Assembly: GCA_964472855.1 (NCBI GenBank) | Contig: CAYYMJ010000001.1 | Span: 1-64,000, forward strand | DNA from: Tranquillimonas sp964472855 | GTDB taxonomy: Bacteria > Pseudomonadota > Alphaproteobacteria > Rhodobacterales > Rhodobacteraceae | Direction: 5' to 3' | Length of the DNA: 64,000 nucleotides | Part shown: positions 9,346 to 17,415 of the stretch, in pieces | Position numbering within the stretch: position 1 is the first letter of the stretch | Layout of the letters: the number at the start of each line of letters is the position of its first letter | Made by a program: the position numbers and the translations under genes | Notes under the pieces: model-generated | The model's input: only the letters and a program-made list of their open reading frames with translations | Told to the model about the DNA's origin: nothing | Database searches by the model: none

Positions 9346-10254
9346 ATGAGCGACGATTTTGTGACCGACTGGCTGCGGGCCGAGTTGCAGGACACGCTTG
9401 ACGAAGATTACGAGATCGAGCTTGAGGATGCCATTCTCAGCCGCGAGGTGCGCCGCATCTATCAGCGCGCCCACGGCCCCACGATCCCGCGCCCCGAGTA
9501 TTTCGAAAAGCTGCTGAAGCTGCAGGCCGAACTGATCAAGCTGCAGGAATGGGTCGAGCGCGAGAAGCAAAAAGTGGTGGTCATCTTCGAGGGCCGCGAC
9601 AGCGCCGGCAAGGGTGGCGTGATCAAGCGCATCACCCAGCGGCTGAACCCGCGCATCGTGCGCACCGTCGCCCTGACCGCGCCATCGGACCGCGAAAAGT
9701 CCCAGTGGTATTTCCAGCGCTATGTTCCGCACCTGCCGGCCGGCGGCGAAATCGTGCTGTTCGACCGCTCGTGGTACAACCGCGTCGGGGTTGAACGCGT
9801 GATGGGCTTTGCCTCGGACGACGAGGTCGAACAGTTCTTCCGCGACGTCCCCGAGTTTGAACGCATGCTGGTCCGGTCCGGCATCACGCTGGTCAAATAC
9901 TGGTTTTCGATCACTGACGAGGAACAGCAGCTGCGCTTTCTCATGCGCATTCACGACCCGCTGAAACAGTGGAAGCTCAGCCCGATCGATCTGCAGTCCC
10001 GGGTGCGCTGGGAGGATTATACCAAGGCCAAGGAAGACATGCTGGACCGCACCAATATCGACGAGGCGCCCTGGTATATCGTGCCCGGCAACGACAAGAA
10101 GCGCGCGCGGCTGAACTGCATGGACCACCTGCTGAGCCTTCTGCCCTATAGCGAGGTCGACCACGAAGACGTTTCCCTGCCCGACCGGGTGTTCAACCCA
10201 GATTATGAAAGAACGGTTCTGCCGCCCGAGCTTTACGTGCCATCCCGGCACTAG
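9346..10254 (+). CDS. ppk2: Polyphosphate kinase 2
   Basis: PPK2 phosphorylates nucleotides with polyphosphate (or the reverse) in the cytoplasm. The 302-aa single-domain protein has Walker A GRDSAGKGG at about 83-91 and the Walker B / lid region LFDRSWYNRVGVERVMGF near 137, which are PPK2 landmarks, and ends with the usual RARLNCMDHLL segment. The ATG at 9346 has GGAG six bases upstream; an in-frame ATG at 9310 has worse spacing. Length and sequence fit class I enzymes, which mainly act on nucleoside diphosphates. The gene stands alone between the RTX gene and a TerB-like gene. Confidence 0.93.
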   Translation: MSDDFVTDWLRAELQDTLDEDYEIELEDAILSREVRRIYQRAHGPTIPRPEYFEKLLKLQAELIKLQEWVEREKQKVVVIFEGRDSAGKGGVIKRITQRLNPRIVRTVALTAPSDREKSQWYFQRYVPHLPAGGEIVLFDRSWYNRVGVERVMGFASDDEVEQFFRDVPEFERMLVRSGITLVKYWFSITDEEQQLRFLMRIHDPLKQWKLSPIDLQSRVRWEDYTKAKEDMLDRTNIDEAPWYIVPGNDKKRARLNCMDHLLSLLPYSEVDHEDVSLPDRVFNPDYERTVLPPELYVPSRH

Positions 10255-10305
10255 GCGAGTGGGTTGGCGGCTGGCCCTGCGACGCGAAAGGCATACATCC
10301 CGATC

Positions 10306-10749
10306 ATGTTTGGTGAATTTCTCAAGATGCTGACCGCGCCCGAGCCCCAGCGCCTTGCCGCGCCCGACGCCCGGCTGGCGCTGGCGGCGCTTCTGGTCCG
10401 CATCGCGCGGTCGGACGGCGACTATGCGGAGGCTGAAATCGCGCGGATCGACCGCATTCTTGCCCGGCGCCACGGCCTGTCGCCGTTCGAAGCCGCACGC
10501 CTGCGCGCCGATGCCGAAACGCTGGAAACCGAGGCGCCGGACACGGTGCGTTTTACCCGCGCGTTGAAGGCGGCGGTGGACTACGACGACCGCGAGGCGC
10601 TGATCGAAACCCTGTGGGAGGTGGTGCTGGCCGACGGTGTGCGCGACCACGAGGAAAACGCGCTGTTGCGTCTGGTGGCGCCGATGCTGGGGGTCAACGA
10701 CCGCGACAGCAACCTTGCCCGGCGGCGGGTCGAGGCCCGGCAGGGGTGA
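10306..10749 (+). CDS. TerB-like / tellurite-resistance-type helical protein
   Basis: A 147-aa soluble protein of the TerB-like fold, an all-helical family with conserved acidic residues. Visible are the paired acidic helices ARLALAALLVRIARSDGDYAEAE and LIETLWEVVLADGVRDHEENALLR, the typical TerB arrangement. The ATG at 10306 gives MFGEFLKMLTAPEPQ, the usual start; a longer frame upstream has no support. Such lone TerB proteins do not by themselves confer tellurite resistance and their role is unclear. The stop overlaps the GTG of the next gene. Confidence 0.8.
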   Translation: MFGEFLKMLTAPEPQRLAAPDARLALAALLVRIARSDGDYAEAEIARIDRILARRHGLSPFEAARLRADAETLETEAPDTVRFTRALKAAVDYDDREALIETLWEVVLADGVRDHEENALLRLVAPMLGVNDRDSNLARRRVEARQG

Positions 10750-11468
10750 TCGCGGCTCTGCCGATGTATGACCGGCCGGAAACGGCCGCCGCGAATGACC
10801 GTTTCTGGGCCCTGATACGCGACCGCCTGCGCCACGCCGGCCTTGCGGCCCCTGACCGGCTGACCCGCGACCGCGACGAATTGGCGCTGTGGCAAGACCC
10901 GGCGCTGCTGTTCAGCCAAACCTGCGGCCTGCCCTTTCGCGCCCGCCTGTCAGACCGGGTCACGCTGGTGGGGACGCCCGACTATGGCCTGCCGGGCTGC
11001 GCGCCGGGCATGTACCGCTCGGCCATCGTGGCACGCGCAGACGCCGGGGCCCTGACCGAACCGGCCCGGCGGCGCTGGGCCGTCAACAGCCTGCTGTCGC
11101 AATCCGGCTGGGCGGCGGCGCTGGCCCATGTCGGGCCGATTTCGGCGCCGCTGGTCACTGGCAGTCACGCGGCTTCGGCCCGCGCGGTCGCCGAAGGCCA
11201 CGCCGATCTTGCCGCCATCGACGCGCAGACATGGCGGATGATCGAACGGTTCGACGGCGCGCTGGCGGCGCGGCTGACGGTTATCGACTGGACCGCGCCA
11301 ACCCCCGGCCTGCCGTTCATCACCGCCGCCGGCCGCGACCCGGCACCGATTGCGCCCGCGGTGGCCGGCGCCATCGCCGGGCTTGCCCCCGGCGACCGGA
11401 CGATCCTTGACCTGAGGGCGCTCGTGCCGGTTCCCAAAGCGGCCTATATGTCGCTGCCGGTCCCCTGA
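10746..11468 (+). CDS. PhnD-like substrate-binding-type protein without signal peptide
   Basis: A 240-aa protein related to the PhnD phosphate/phosphonate-binding family, with the typical N-terminus IAALPMYDRPETAAANDRFWALIR, a middle LVGTPDYGLPGCAPGMYRSAIV, and a late QTWRMIERF segment seen in this group. There is no signal sequence or lipobox, so either it is cytosolic or the annotated start misses one; the GTG overlaps the TerB-like stop (GTGA), leaving no room for an upstream signal peptide. No phosphonate transporter genes are adjacent. Function unknown; co-translation with the TerB-like gene is the main clue. Confidence 0.65.
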   Translation: MIAALPMYDRPETAAANDRFWALIRDRLRHAGLAAPDRLTRDRDELALWQDPALLFSQTCGLPFRARLSDRVTLVGTPDYGLPGCAPGMYRSAIVARADAGALTEPARRRWAVNSLLSQSGWAAALAHVGPISAPLVTGSHAASARAVAEGHADLAAIDAQTWRMIERFDGALAARLTVIDWTAPTPGLPFITAAGRDPAPIAPAVAGAIAGLAPGDRTILDLRALVPVPKAAYMSLPVP

Positions 11469-11585
11469 TTGCCGCCTGCGGAAGCTCTTGGGCGGGTTTA
11501 CGCAGGGACAAACGCGCATGAGCGTTGATTTGACCGGAAAACGCTGCCCTAATCTTGGGGCCGCACCGGGCATTGGGGGAAATGG

Positions 11586-12359
11586 GTGACAGACGCGACG
11601 CCGGTTATCGAAATCCGCAACCTTCACAAGAGCTTTGGGGCGCTGGAAGTGCTCAAGGGCGTCCACATGACCGCGCCGCGCGGGCATGTCGTGTCGATGA
11701 TCGGGTCGTCGGGCTCGGGCAAGTCGACACTGTTGCGCTGCGCCAACCTTCTGGAAAACAGCCAGGAGGGCGAAATCCTGTTCGAGGGCGAGGCCGTGCA
11801 CTGGGCCGGCCGCGGGCTGAGCCGTCACCCCGCCGACCGCAAGCAGATGATCCGCATCCGCACCAACCTGTCGATGGTATTCCAGCAGTTCAACCTGTGG
11901 TCGCACATGACCATTCTGGGCAATGTGATGGAAGCGCCGGTCACGGTGCTGGGGCGCGACAAGGCCGAGGTCGAGGAACTGTCCCGCGGGTATCTCGACA
12001 AGGTCGGGATTGGCGACAAGGCCGACAGCTATCCGTCCGAGCTGAGCGGCGGTCAGCAGCAACGGGCCGCGATTGCCCGCGCGCTGGCGATGGAGCCGCG
12101 GGCGCTGTTGTTCGACGAACCCACCTCGGCGCTGGACCCCGAGCTTGAACAAGAGGTCCTGAAAGTTATCCGCGGACTTGCCGACGAAGGCCGCACCATG
12201 GTTCTGGTGACCCACGATATGGCCCTTGCCCGCGACGTCAGCGACCATGTCGTGTTCCTGCATCAGGGCAAGATCGAAGAAGAAGGCGCCCCGGCCAAGC
12301 TGTTCGGGGCACCTGAAACCACGCGGCTGCGGCAGTTCCTGTCTGCGGTGGCCGCATAG
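11586..12359 (+). CDS. Polar amino acid ABC transporter, ATP-binding protein
   Basis: Cytoplasmic ATPase of a PAAT-type importer (HisP/OccP family), 257 aa. Walker A GSSGSGKST is at about 40-48, the signature LSGGQQQR at about 153-160, Walker B LLFDEPTSALD at about 173-183 and the switch His in VLVTHDMA near 208. The start is the GTG at 11586; an ATG four bases earlier is out of frame. It is the first gene of an ATPase - binding protein - permease - permease operon, which precedes amine-catabolic genes, so the substrate is likely a basic amino acid, opine or polyamine-like compound. Confidence 0.93.
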   Translation: MTDATPVIEIRNLHKSFGALEVLKGVHMTAPRGHVVSMIGSSGSGKSTLLRCANLLENSQEGEILFEGEAVHWAGRGLSRHPADRKQMIRIRTNLSMVFQQFNLWSHMTILGNVMEAPVTVLGRDKAEVEELSRGYLDKVGIGDKADSYPSELSGGQQQRAAIARALAMEPRALLFDEPTSALDPELEQEVLKVIRGLADEGRTMVLVTHDMALARDVSDHVVFLHQGKIEEEGAPAKLFGAPETTRLRQFLSAVAA

Positions 12360-12384
12360 ACCGTTCAAATCAAGGGAGAGAAGA

Positions 12385-13107
12385 ATGAAGAAACTATTGC
12401 TTCTGACTGCCGCATTTGCATTCGCCGGCGGCGCGGCCATGGCCGGCAGCCACAGCGTCGTGCGCCTTGGCACCGAAGGCGCCTATCCCCCGTGGAACTT
12501 CGTGAATGACAACGGCGAGGTCGACGGCTTCGAGCGCGAGCTTGGCGACGAGCTGTGCGCGCGGGCCGAACTGACCTGCGAATGGGTCACCAACGAATGG
12601 GATTCGATCATCCCCAACCTGGTATCCGGCAACTATGACACCATCATCGCCGGCATGTCGGTCACGGCCGAACGCGACGAGGTCATCGACTTCACGCAGG
12701 CCTATACCCCGCCCGATCCGTCGAACTATCTGGCCGCCTCGGACGGCGCCGATCTGATGGGCGGCGTCATCGCCGCGCAGACAGGCACCATTCAGGCCGG
12801 TTATATCGCGTCGTCAGGCGCGACGCTGGTCGAGTTCGCCACGCCGGACGAAACCATCGCCGCCGTGCGCAATGGCGAGGCCGACGCGGTTCTGGCCGAC
12901 GGTTCGTTCCTGGCACCCATCGCGGCCGAAGACCCCGATCTGATGATCGTCGGCGACCCGGTTGCGCTGGGCGGCGGTGTCGGCATGGGCATCCGTGAAT
13001 CCGACGGCGAGCTTCGGGCCAAGTTCGATGCGGCCATCCAGTCGATGAAGGATGACGGCACGCTGAACGCCATGATCGCCAAGTGGGAAGTCAGCTCTCA
13101 GTGGTAA
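12385..13107 (+). CDS. Periplasmic polar amino acid-binding protein of ABC transporter
   Basis: A 240-aa binding protein of the lysine/arginine/ornithine (ArgT/HisJ/OccT) family. The signal peptide is residues 1-20 with cleavage at AMA-G. Family motifs follow: GTEGAYPPWNFVNDNGEVDGFERELG, then AGMSVTAERDEVIDFTQAY. AAGGGAG-like SD AAGGGAGAG lies 5 bases upstream of the ATG. It delivers substrate to the two permeases encoded next. The exact ligand cannot be read from sequence, but the acidic Glu/Asp positions fit a cationic ligand such as an opine, arginine or ornithine. Confidence 0.92.
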   Translation: MKKLLLLTAAFAFAGGAAMAGSHSVVRLGTEGAYPPWNFVNDNGEVDGFERELGDELCARAELTCEWVTNEWDSIIPNLVSGNYDTIIAGMSVTAERDEVIDFTQAYTPPDPSNYLAASDGADLMGGVIAAQTGTIQAGYIASSGATLVEFATPDETIAAVRNGEADAVLADGSFLAPIAAEDPDLMIVGDPVALGGGVGMGIRESDGELRAKFDAAIQSMKDDGTLNAMIAKWEVSSQW

Positions 13108-13167
13108 TCGCTATTGTCGGGGCCGGCTCGTCCGGCCCCGATCCATTTCCGGGCGGAGGCCGCGGCC

Positions 13168-14040
13168 ATTTTTTCCTTTTGCGCCGAACCTGACAATCTG
13201 GCGGGCCTGCACTGGTTCAGCTGTTACCTGACCAGCGGCAAGCATATGGGCTTTTACGCCTCGTTCGGGACCGTTCTGGCGCTTTTGGCGGTCACGGCGC
13301 CGGCGGCGCTGTTGTTCGGGTTCGCCGGCGCGATTGCCGCTCGCAGCCGGTTCCTGCCGCTGCGCTGGTTCGGCCACGGCTATACCTCGATCGTGCGCGG
13401 CGTGCCCGACATCGTGTTCTTCCTGTTCTTCGTCATCGCGCTGGACCAGGCCTTCGAATATGTCCGCCACAAGATCAAATGCCCCGACTGGACCGAGCCG
13501 ATCCGGCAGGGCAACGATTTCATCGTGTGCACGGCGGCCAAGCTGCCGCTGTCGAACAGTCCGCAATGGGTGCATGAAGTCTATGGCTTTTCGCTTGCGG
13601 TCCTGACGTTTGCCATCGTGTTTGGCGCCTTTGCCGCCAACGTGCTTTACGGCGCCATGCGCGCGGTGCCCAAGGCCCAGCTTGAAACCGCCGAAGCCTA
13701 TGGCATGACCCATGGCCAGACCCTGCGCCGCGTGCTGATCCCGCAGATGTGGGTCTATGCGCTGCCGGGCCTGTCGAACCTGTGGATGATCCTGATCAAG
13801 GCGACGCCGCTGCTGTTTCTGCTGGGTGTGGAAGACATCGTCTACTGGGCGCGCGAACTGGGCGGCATGAAGACCCAGATCTACGACTATCCGCACCCGG
13901 ACTGGCGGCTTTGGTATTTCGTGTCGTTGCTGGTCTTCTACCTTGGACTGACCCGGATATCCGAGGTCGCGCTGGGCCGGCTGACCCGCCGGCTGAGCCG
14001 CGGTCAGGCGACCATCGGCGGCAGCGGGGCACGGGCATGA
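13168..14040 (+). CDS. Polar amino acid ABC transporter permease 1 (apparent ATT start)
   Basis: Inner-membrane permease (HisQ/OccQ type) with hydrophobic segments from residue 27 onward and the EAA loop near AVPKAQLETAEAYGMTHGQTLRRVLIPQ. The frame is open from TTG 13114, but the family N-terminus (FSFCAEPxxLxGLxWxxCYLTxGKHM, from my knowledge of homologs) begins at the codon after ATT 13168, and a strong GGAGG lies 8 bases before this ATT. No ATG or GTG occurs nearby; the next in-frame ATG (13246) would cut into the first membrane domain. The choice is therefore ATT, with TTG 13114 as the alternative. The stop overlaps the next ATG. Confidence 0.85.
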   Translation: MFSFCAEPDNLAGLHWFSCYLTSGKHMGFYASFGTVLALLAVTAPAALLFGFAGAIAARSRFLPLRWFGHGYTSIVRGVPDIVFFLFFVIALDQAFEYVRHKIKCPDWTEPIRQGNDFIVCTAAKLPLSNSPQWVHEVYGFSLAVLTFAIVFGAFAANVLYGAMRAVPKAQLETAEAYGMTHGQTLRRVLIPQMWVYALPGLSNLWMILIKATPLLFLLGVEDIVYWARELGGMKTQIYDYPHPDWRLWYFVSLLVFYLGLTRISEVALGRLTRRLSRGQATIGGSGARA

Positions 14041-14864
14041 CCTGCGTCGAGACCATTCAGGCCTATGCCTTCCGCTCGATCGGCTATGGCGAGCGTCTGC
14101 TGCCGCGCACCGATTTCACATTGTGCGACCAGTTCACGCTGATCGGGTCGGGCATGATATGGAACGCCTATTTCGGCATTCTGGCGCTGTCGGCCGGGTT
14201 CTTTCTGGCCACCGCCGTTGCCGTGGCCATGAATGCCCGCAACCCGTTTCTGCGCAAGCCGGCCGAGCTGTTTGTGTATCTGTTCCGCGGCTCGCCGTTG
14301 TTCATCCAGTTCTTTCTGGCCTACGGCGCCTTTGTGCTGTTGCCGCGCGACGGGATCGAGATTTTCGGCTTTACCGCCGAGACCCGTTGGCTGACCCGCG
14401 CCTGGGCCGGGGCGCTGATTGTCCTGTTCCTGAACACCGCCGCCTATTCGGCGCAGATCTTTTACGGGGCGCTGCGGTCGGTGCCGCGCGGCGATGTCGA
14501 GGCCGCCGACGCCTATGGCCTGTCGGGCTTTGCCCGGTTCCGGCGCATCATGTGGCCGACAATGCTGCGGCTGGGCTGGCCGGCCTATACCAACGAGGCG
14601 ATATTCCTGTTCCACGCCACCACGCTGGTGTTTTTCAGCAGCTTCCCGGCCTGGCAACAGCGGGGCGACGCGCTTTATTACGCCAACTATTTCGCCGACA
14701 AGACGTTCAACCCCTTCGTCCCCTACCCGATCCTGGCGGGCTATTTCATCCTGCTCAGCCTGACGGTGATCTTCGTGATGGGGCGCATCAACCGGCGCCT
14801 GAACCGGCATCTGCCGCAGGCGCAGCGCACGCGTTTGCGCATCCGGCCCAACATCATCCGCTGA
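14037..14864 (+). CDS. Polar amino acid ABC transporter permease 2
   Basis: A 275-aa inner-membrane permease of the HisM/OccM type, partner of the preceding one. About five membrane segments are visible, with the first at GMIWNAYFGILALSAGFFLATA, and an EAA loop at SVPRGDVEAADAYGLSGFARFRRIMWP. The ATG overlaps the stop of permease 1 (ATGA), giving equimolar coupling. A long Arg-rich C-terminus follows the last membrane segment. It completes the importer with no sign of damage. Confidence 0.93.
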   Translation: MTCVETIQAYAFRSIGYGERLLPRTDFTLCDQFTLIGSGMIWNAYFGILALSAGFFLATAVAVAMNARNPFLRKPAELFVYLFRGSPLFIQFFLAYGAFVLLPRDGIEIFGFTAETRWLTRAWAGALIVLFLNTAAYSAQIFYGALRSVPRGDVEAADAYGLSGFARFRRIMWPTMLRLGWPAYTNEAIFLFHATTLVFFSSFPAWQQRGDALYYANYFADKTFNPFVPYPILAGYFILLSLTVIFVMGRINRRLNRHLPQAQRTRLRIRPNIIR

Positions 14865-15328
14865 TGTCCGCTCCGGGCTGGCTGCATTTCCTGCTGGCGC
14901 TGCTGGCCATCGCGCTGGGCATCGCGGTGGTCATCCGGCGCAAGGGCACGCGCCGGCACCGGTTGACCGGCCGGATTTACCTGGCCGCAATGGTGGCGCT
15001 GAACCTTGCCGCCTTTTTCATCTACAACGACCGGCCCGGGCTGGGGCCGTTTCATTATCTGGCCATGGTCAGCCTGGCGACGCTGGCGGCGGGCTTTGGC
15101 GTGCTGCGGGTGGTCGCCAACACCGGCAGGGCGCGGGTGATGCACGGCTATTTCATGAGCTGGTCACTGGCCGGGCTGCTGGCCGCCGGCGCCGGACAGG
15201 GCGCGGCGGCGCTGGATATGCCGGTGGGCATCGTCATCGTCGGGCTTCTGCTGATCGCCGGCGGCGTGATCCATACGCGCGACATGGTGACCATCGCGCT
15301 TGGCGCGCCGCCCAGCCACGACGCTTGA
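14864..15328 (+). CDS. DUF2306 membrane protein
   Basis: A 154-aa integral membrane protein of the DUF2306 family with four hydrophobic segments. The first reads LHFLLALLAIALGIAVVI and is followed by RRKGTRRHRLTGRIYLAAM, the family signature with a conserved His-Arg-x-x-Gly. The start ATG overlaps the permease stop (TGATG), so it is co-translated with the transporter. Its role is unknown; no catalytic motif is visible. Confidence 0.75.
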   Translation: MSAPGWLHFLLALLAIALGIAVVIRRKGTRRHRLTGRIYLAAMVALNLAAFFIYNDRPGLGPFHYLAMVSLATLAAGFGVLRVVANTGRARVMHGYFMSWSLAGLLAAGAGQGAAALDMPVGIVIVGLLLIAGGVIHTRDMVTIALGAPPSHDA

Positions 15329-15377
15329 AGCCGCGCCGCCGTGCGCCTATCGTGCGGAAACGCTTTTCAGGTGGTCC

Positions 15378-16064
15378 ATGCCAGTCGGAATACTCCAAGC
15401 CGGTCACGCGCCCGAACCGGTGATTGAATATGCGGGCGACTATCCGCAGATGTACCAGACGCTGCTGGCGGGAACCGACCGGTCCTTTCGCGCCTGGGCG
15501 GTTGTCGACGGCGACTTTCCCGACGGCCCCGAAGCGGCCGACGCCTGGCTGATTTCGGGCTCGCGCTTCAGCAGCTTCGAAGATTTGCCGTGGATCCACC
15601 GGCTGCTGGCGCTGGTCCGCGACATCGTGGCCAGCGGCCGGCCGCTGGTGGGTATCTGTTTTGGCCACCAGATCATCGCCCGGGCAATGGGCGGCACGGT
15701 CGAGCGGTTTGCCGGCGGCTGGGCCGTGGGGCGGCAGACCTATGACTGGCAGGGCACGCCCGTCGCCATGAACGCCTGGCACCAGGACCAGGTCACCGCC
15801 CTGCCCCAGGGCGCCCGGGTGCTGGCCAGCAACGATTTCTGCCGCAATGCCGTGATTGCCTATGGCGACCACGTGCTGACGGTGCAGGCCCATCCAGAGT
15901 TTGACGGCGCCATCGTCGAGCGGCTGATCGCGTCGCGCGGGCGCGGGCTGATCGACGACAACCTGCTGGACGCGGCCGGCGCCAACCTGAACCGCCCCGA
16001 CGATTCCGGCGACGTTGCCCGCCGGCTGGGCGATTTCCTGTCACGCGAGGCCGCCCATGTCTGA
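15378..16064 (+). CDS. Class I glutamine amidotransferase-like hydrolase (SpuA/PuuD-type role possible)
   Basis: A 228-aa class I glutamine amidotransferase domain with nucleophile Cys94 in GICFGHQ and His172/Glu174 in AHPEF, so the catalytic triad is complete. Single-domain enzymes of this type next to a gamma-glutamylpolyamine synthetase usually hydrolyse gamma-glutamyl intermediates. It differs from classic PuuD, which has a different Cys motif, and looks more like the GMP-synthase-type glutamine amidotransferases. The stop lies inside the start of the next gene (8-base overlap). The substrate is inferred from context only. Confidence 0.8.
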   Translation: MPVGILQAGHAPEPVIEYAGDYPQMYQTLLAGTDRSFRAWAVVDGDFPDGPEAADAWLISGSRFSSFEDLPWIHRLLALVRDIVASGRPLVGICFGHQIIARAMGGTVERFAGGWAVGRQTYDWQGTPVAMNAWHQDQVTALPQGARVLASNDFCRNAVIAYGDHVLTVQAHPEFDGAIVERLIASRGRGLIDDNLLDAAGANLNRPDDSGDVARRLGDFLSREAAHV

Positions 16065-17415
16065 GTGGATGAACACCCTGCCCGAAGCGGCGCAAAACTA
16101 TCTGGAAGGCCGGCGGCTGGACGAGGTGGAATGCATCGTATCCGACCTGCCCGGCATTGCGCGGGGCAAGGCGATGCCGGCCTCGAAATTCGCCAAGCAG
16201 TCGCGGTTCTTCCTGCCCAATTCGATCTTTTACCAGACCATCACCGGCGGCTGGGCCGAGGCCGCGGGCGACGAGGGCTATACCGAACCCGACATGATCC
16301 TGACGCCGGACATGGCCACGGCCTCGGCCGCACCCTGGACCGGCGACTGGACCATTCAGGTGATCCATGACCTGTTCACCAAAGACGGCGCGCCGGTGCC
16401 GGTGGCGCCGCGCAACGTGCTGAAACGCGTGGTGGCGCTTTACGAGGCGCGCGGCTGGGTCCCGGTCGTGGCCCCCGAGATGGAATTTTTCCTTGTTGCC
16501 CGCAATCTGGACCCGGCGCAGGAAATCGCGCCGATGATGGGCCGGTCGGGGCGTCCGGCGGCGGGCAGACAGGCCTATTCCATGTCGGCGGTCGACGAAT
16601 ACGGCCCGGTCATCGACGACATCTACGACTTTGCCGAGGCGCAGGGCTTTGAAATCGACGGCATCACCCAGGAGGGCGGCGCTGGCCAGGTCGAGATCAA
16701 CCTGCGCCACGGCGACCCGGTGCGGCTGGCCGACGAGATCTTCTATTTCAAGCGGCTGATCCGCGAAGCGGCGCTGCGCCACGACAGTTTCGCCACCTTC
16801 ATGGCCAAACCGATCGCGGGCGAGCCGGGCAGCGCCATGCATATCCACCATTCGGTGATCGAGGCAGCCACCGGCCAGAACATCTTTGCCGCCCCCGATG
16901 GCAGCACCACGGCGCCGTTCCGGCATTTCATCTCGGGGCTGCAACGTCACATGCCGTCGGCCATCGCGGTGCTGGCGCCCTATGTGAACAGCTATCGCCG
17001 CTATGTCCGCGACTTTGCCGCGCCGATCAATCTGGAATGGGGTCACGACAACCGCACCACCGGCATCAGGGTGCCGGTCAGCGACGCGGCCAGCCGCCGA
17101 GTCGAAAACCGGCTGGCCGGCATGGACTGCAACCCCTATCTCGCCATCGCCGCGTCACTGGCCTGCGGGCTGCTGGGGATTGACGAGGCGGTCGAGCCCA
17201 CGGCCGAATGCACCAACGACGCCTATGACGGGCAAGAGGCCATTCCGCGCGGGCTGGCATCGGCGCTGGACCTGTTCGACGAGGCCGGGCAGTTGCACGA
17301 CATGCTGGGGCCAGAGTTCGCCCGCGTCTATTCGATCGTCAAGCGCACCGAGATTGAAGAGTTCCTGCAAGTGATCAGCCCCTGGGAACGCGAGCATCTG
17401 CTTTTGAACGTATGA
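16057..17415 (+). CDS. Gamma-glutamylpolyamine / gamma-glutamylputrescine synthetase-like glutamine synthetase
   Basis: A 452-aa glutamine synthetase superfamily enzyme of the GlnA3/PuuA group, which ligates glutamate to an amine with ATP. The catalytic blocks are present: EMEFFLV, GAGQVEINLRHGDPVRLAD, GSAMHIHHS, and NRTTGIRVP with ATP and glutamate contacts. The N-terminus lacks the adenylylation features of the housekeeping enzyme, and the stretch DLPGIARGKAMP is typical of this subgroup. Neighbours (amidotransferase, FAD oxidase, aminotransferase, amino acid importer) argue for amine catabolism. The ATG overlaps the upstream gene. Confidence 0.9.
   Translation: MSEWMNTLPEAAQNYLEGRRLDEVECIVSDLPGIARGKAMPASKFAKQSRFFLPNSIFYQTITGGWAEAAGDEGYTEPDMILTPDMATASAAPWTGDWTIQVIHDLFTKDGAPVPVAPRNVLKRVVALYEARGWVPVVAPEMEFFLVARNLDPAQEIAPMMGRSGRPAAGRQAYSMSAVDEYGPVIDDIYDFAEAQGFEIDGITQEGGAGQVEINLRHGDPVRLADEIFYFKRLIREAALRHDSFATFMAKPIAGEPGSAMHIHHSVIEAATGQNIFAAPDGSTTAPFRHFISGLQRHMPSAIAVLAPYVNSYRRYVRDFAAPINLEWGHDNRTTGIRVPVSDAASRRVENRLAGMDCNPYLAIAASLACGLLGIDEAVEPTAECTNDAYDGQEAIPRGLASALDLFDEAGQLHDMLGPEFARVYSIVKRTEIEEFLQVISPWEREHLLLNV

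Noticed and set aside
5970..9395. 1141-codon open frame on the minus strand opposite the RTX gene
   Set aside because: It mirrors the RTX repeats; the GGCGGC periodicity leaves the antisense frame open. The product is an Ala/Val-rich repeat with no family resemblance.
10746..11468. PhnD phosphonate-binding function
   Set aside because: The family resemblance is kept in the call, but without a signal peptide or phn genes a phosphonate-import role is not supported.
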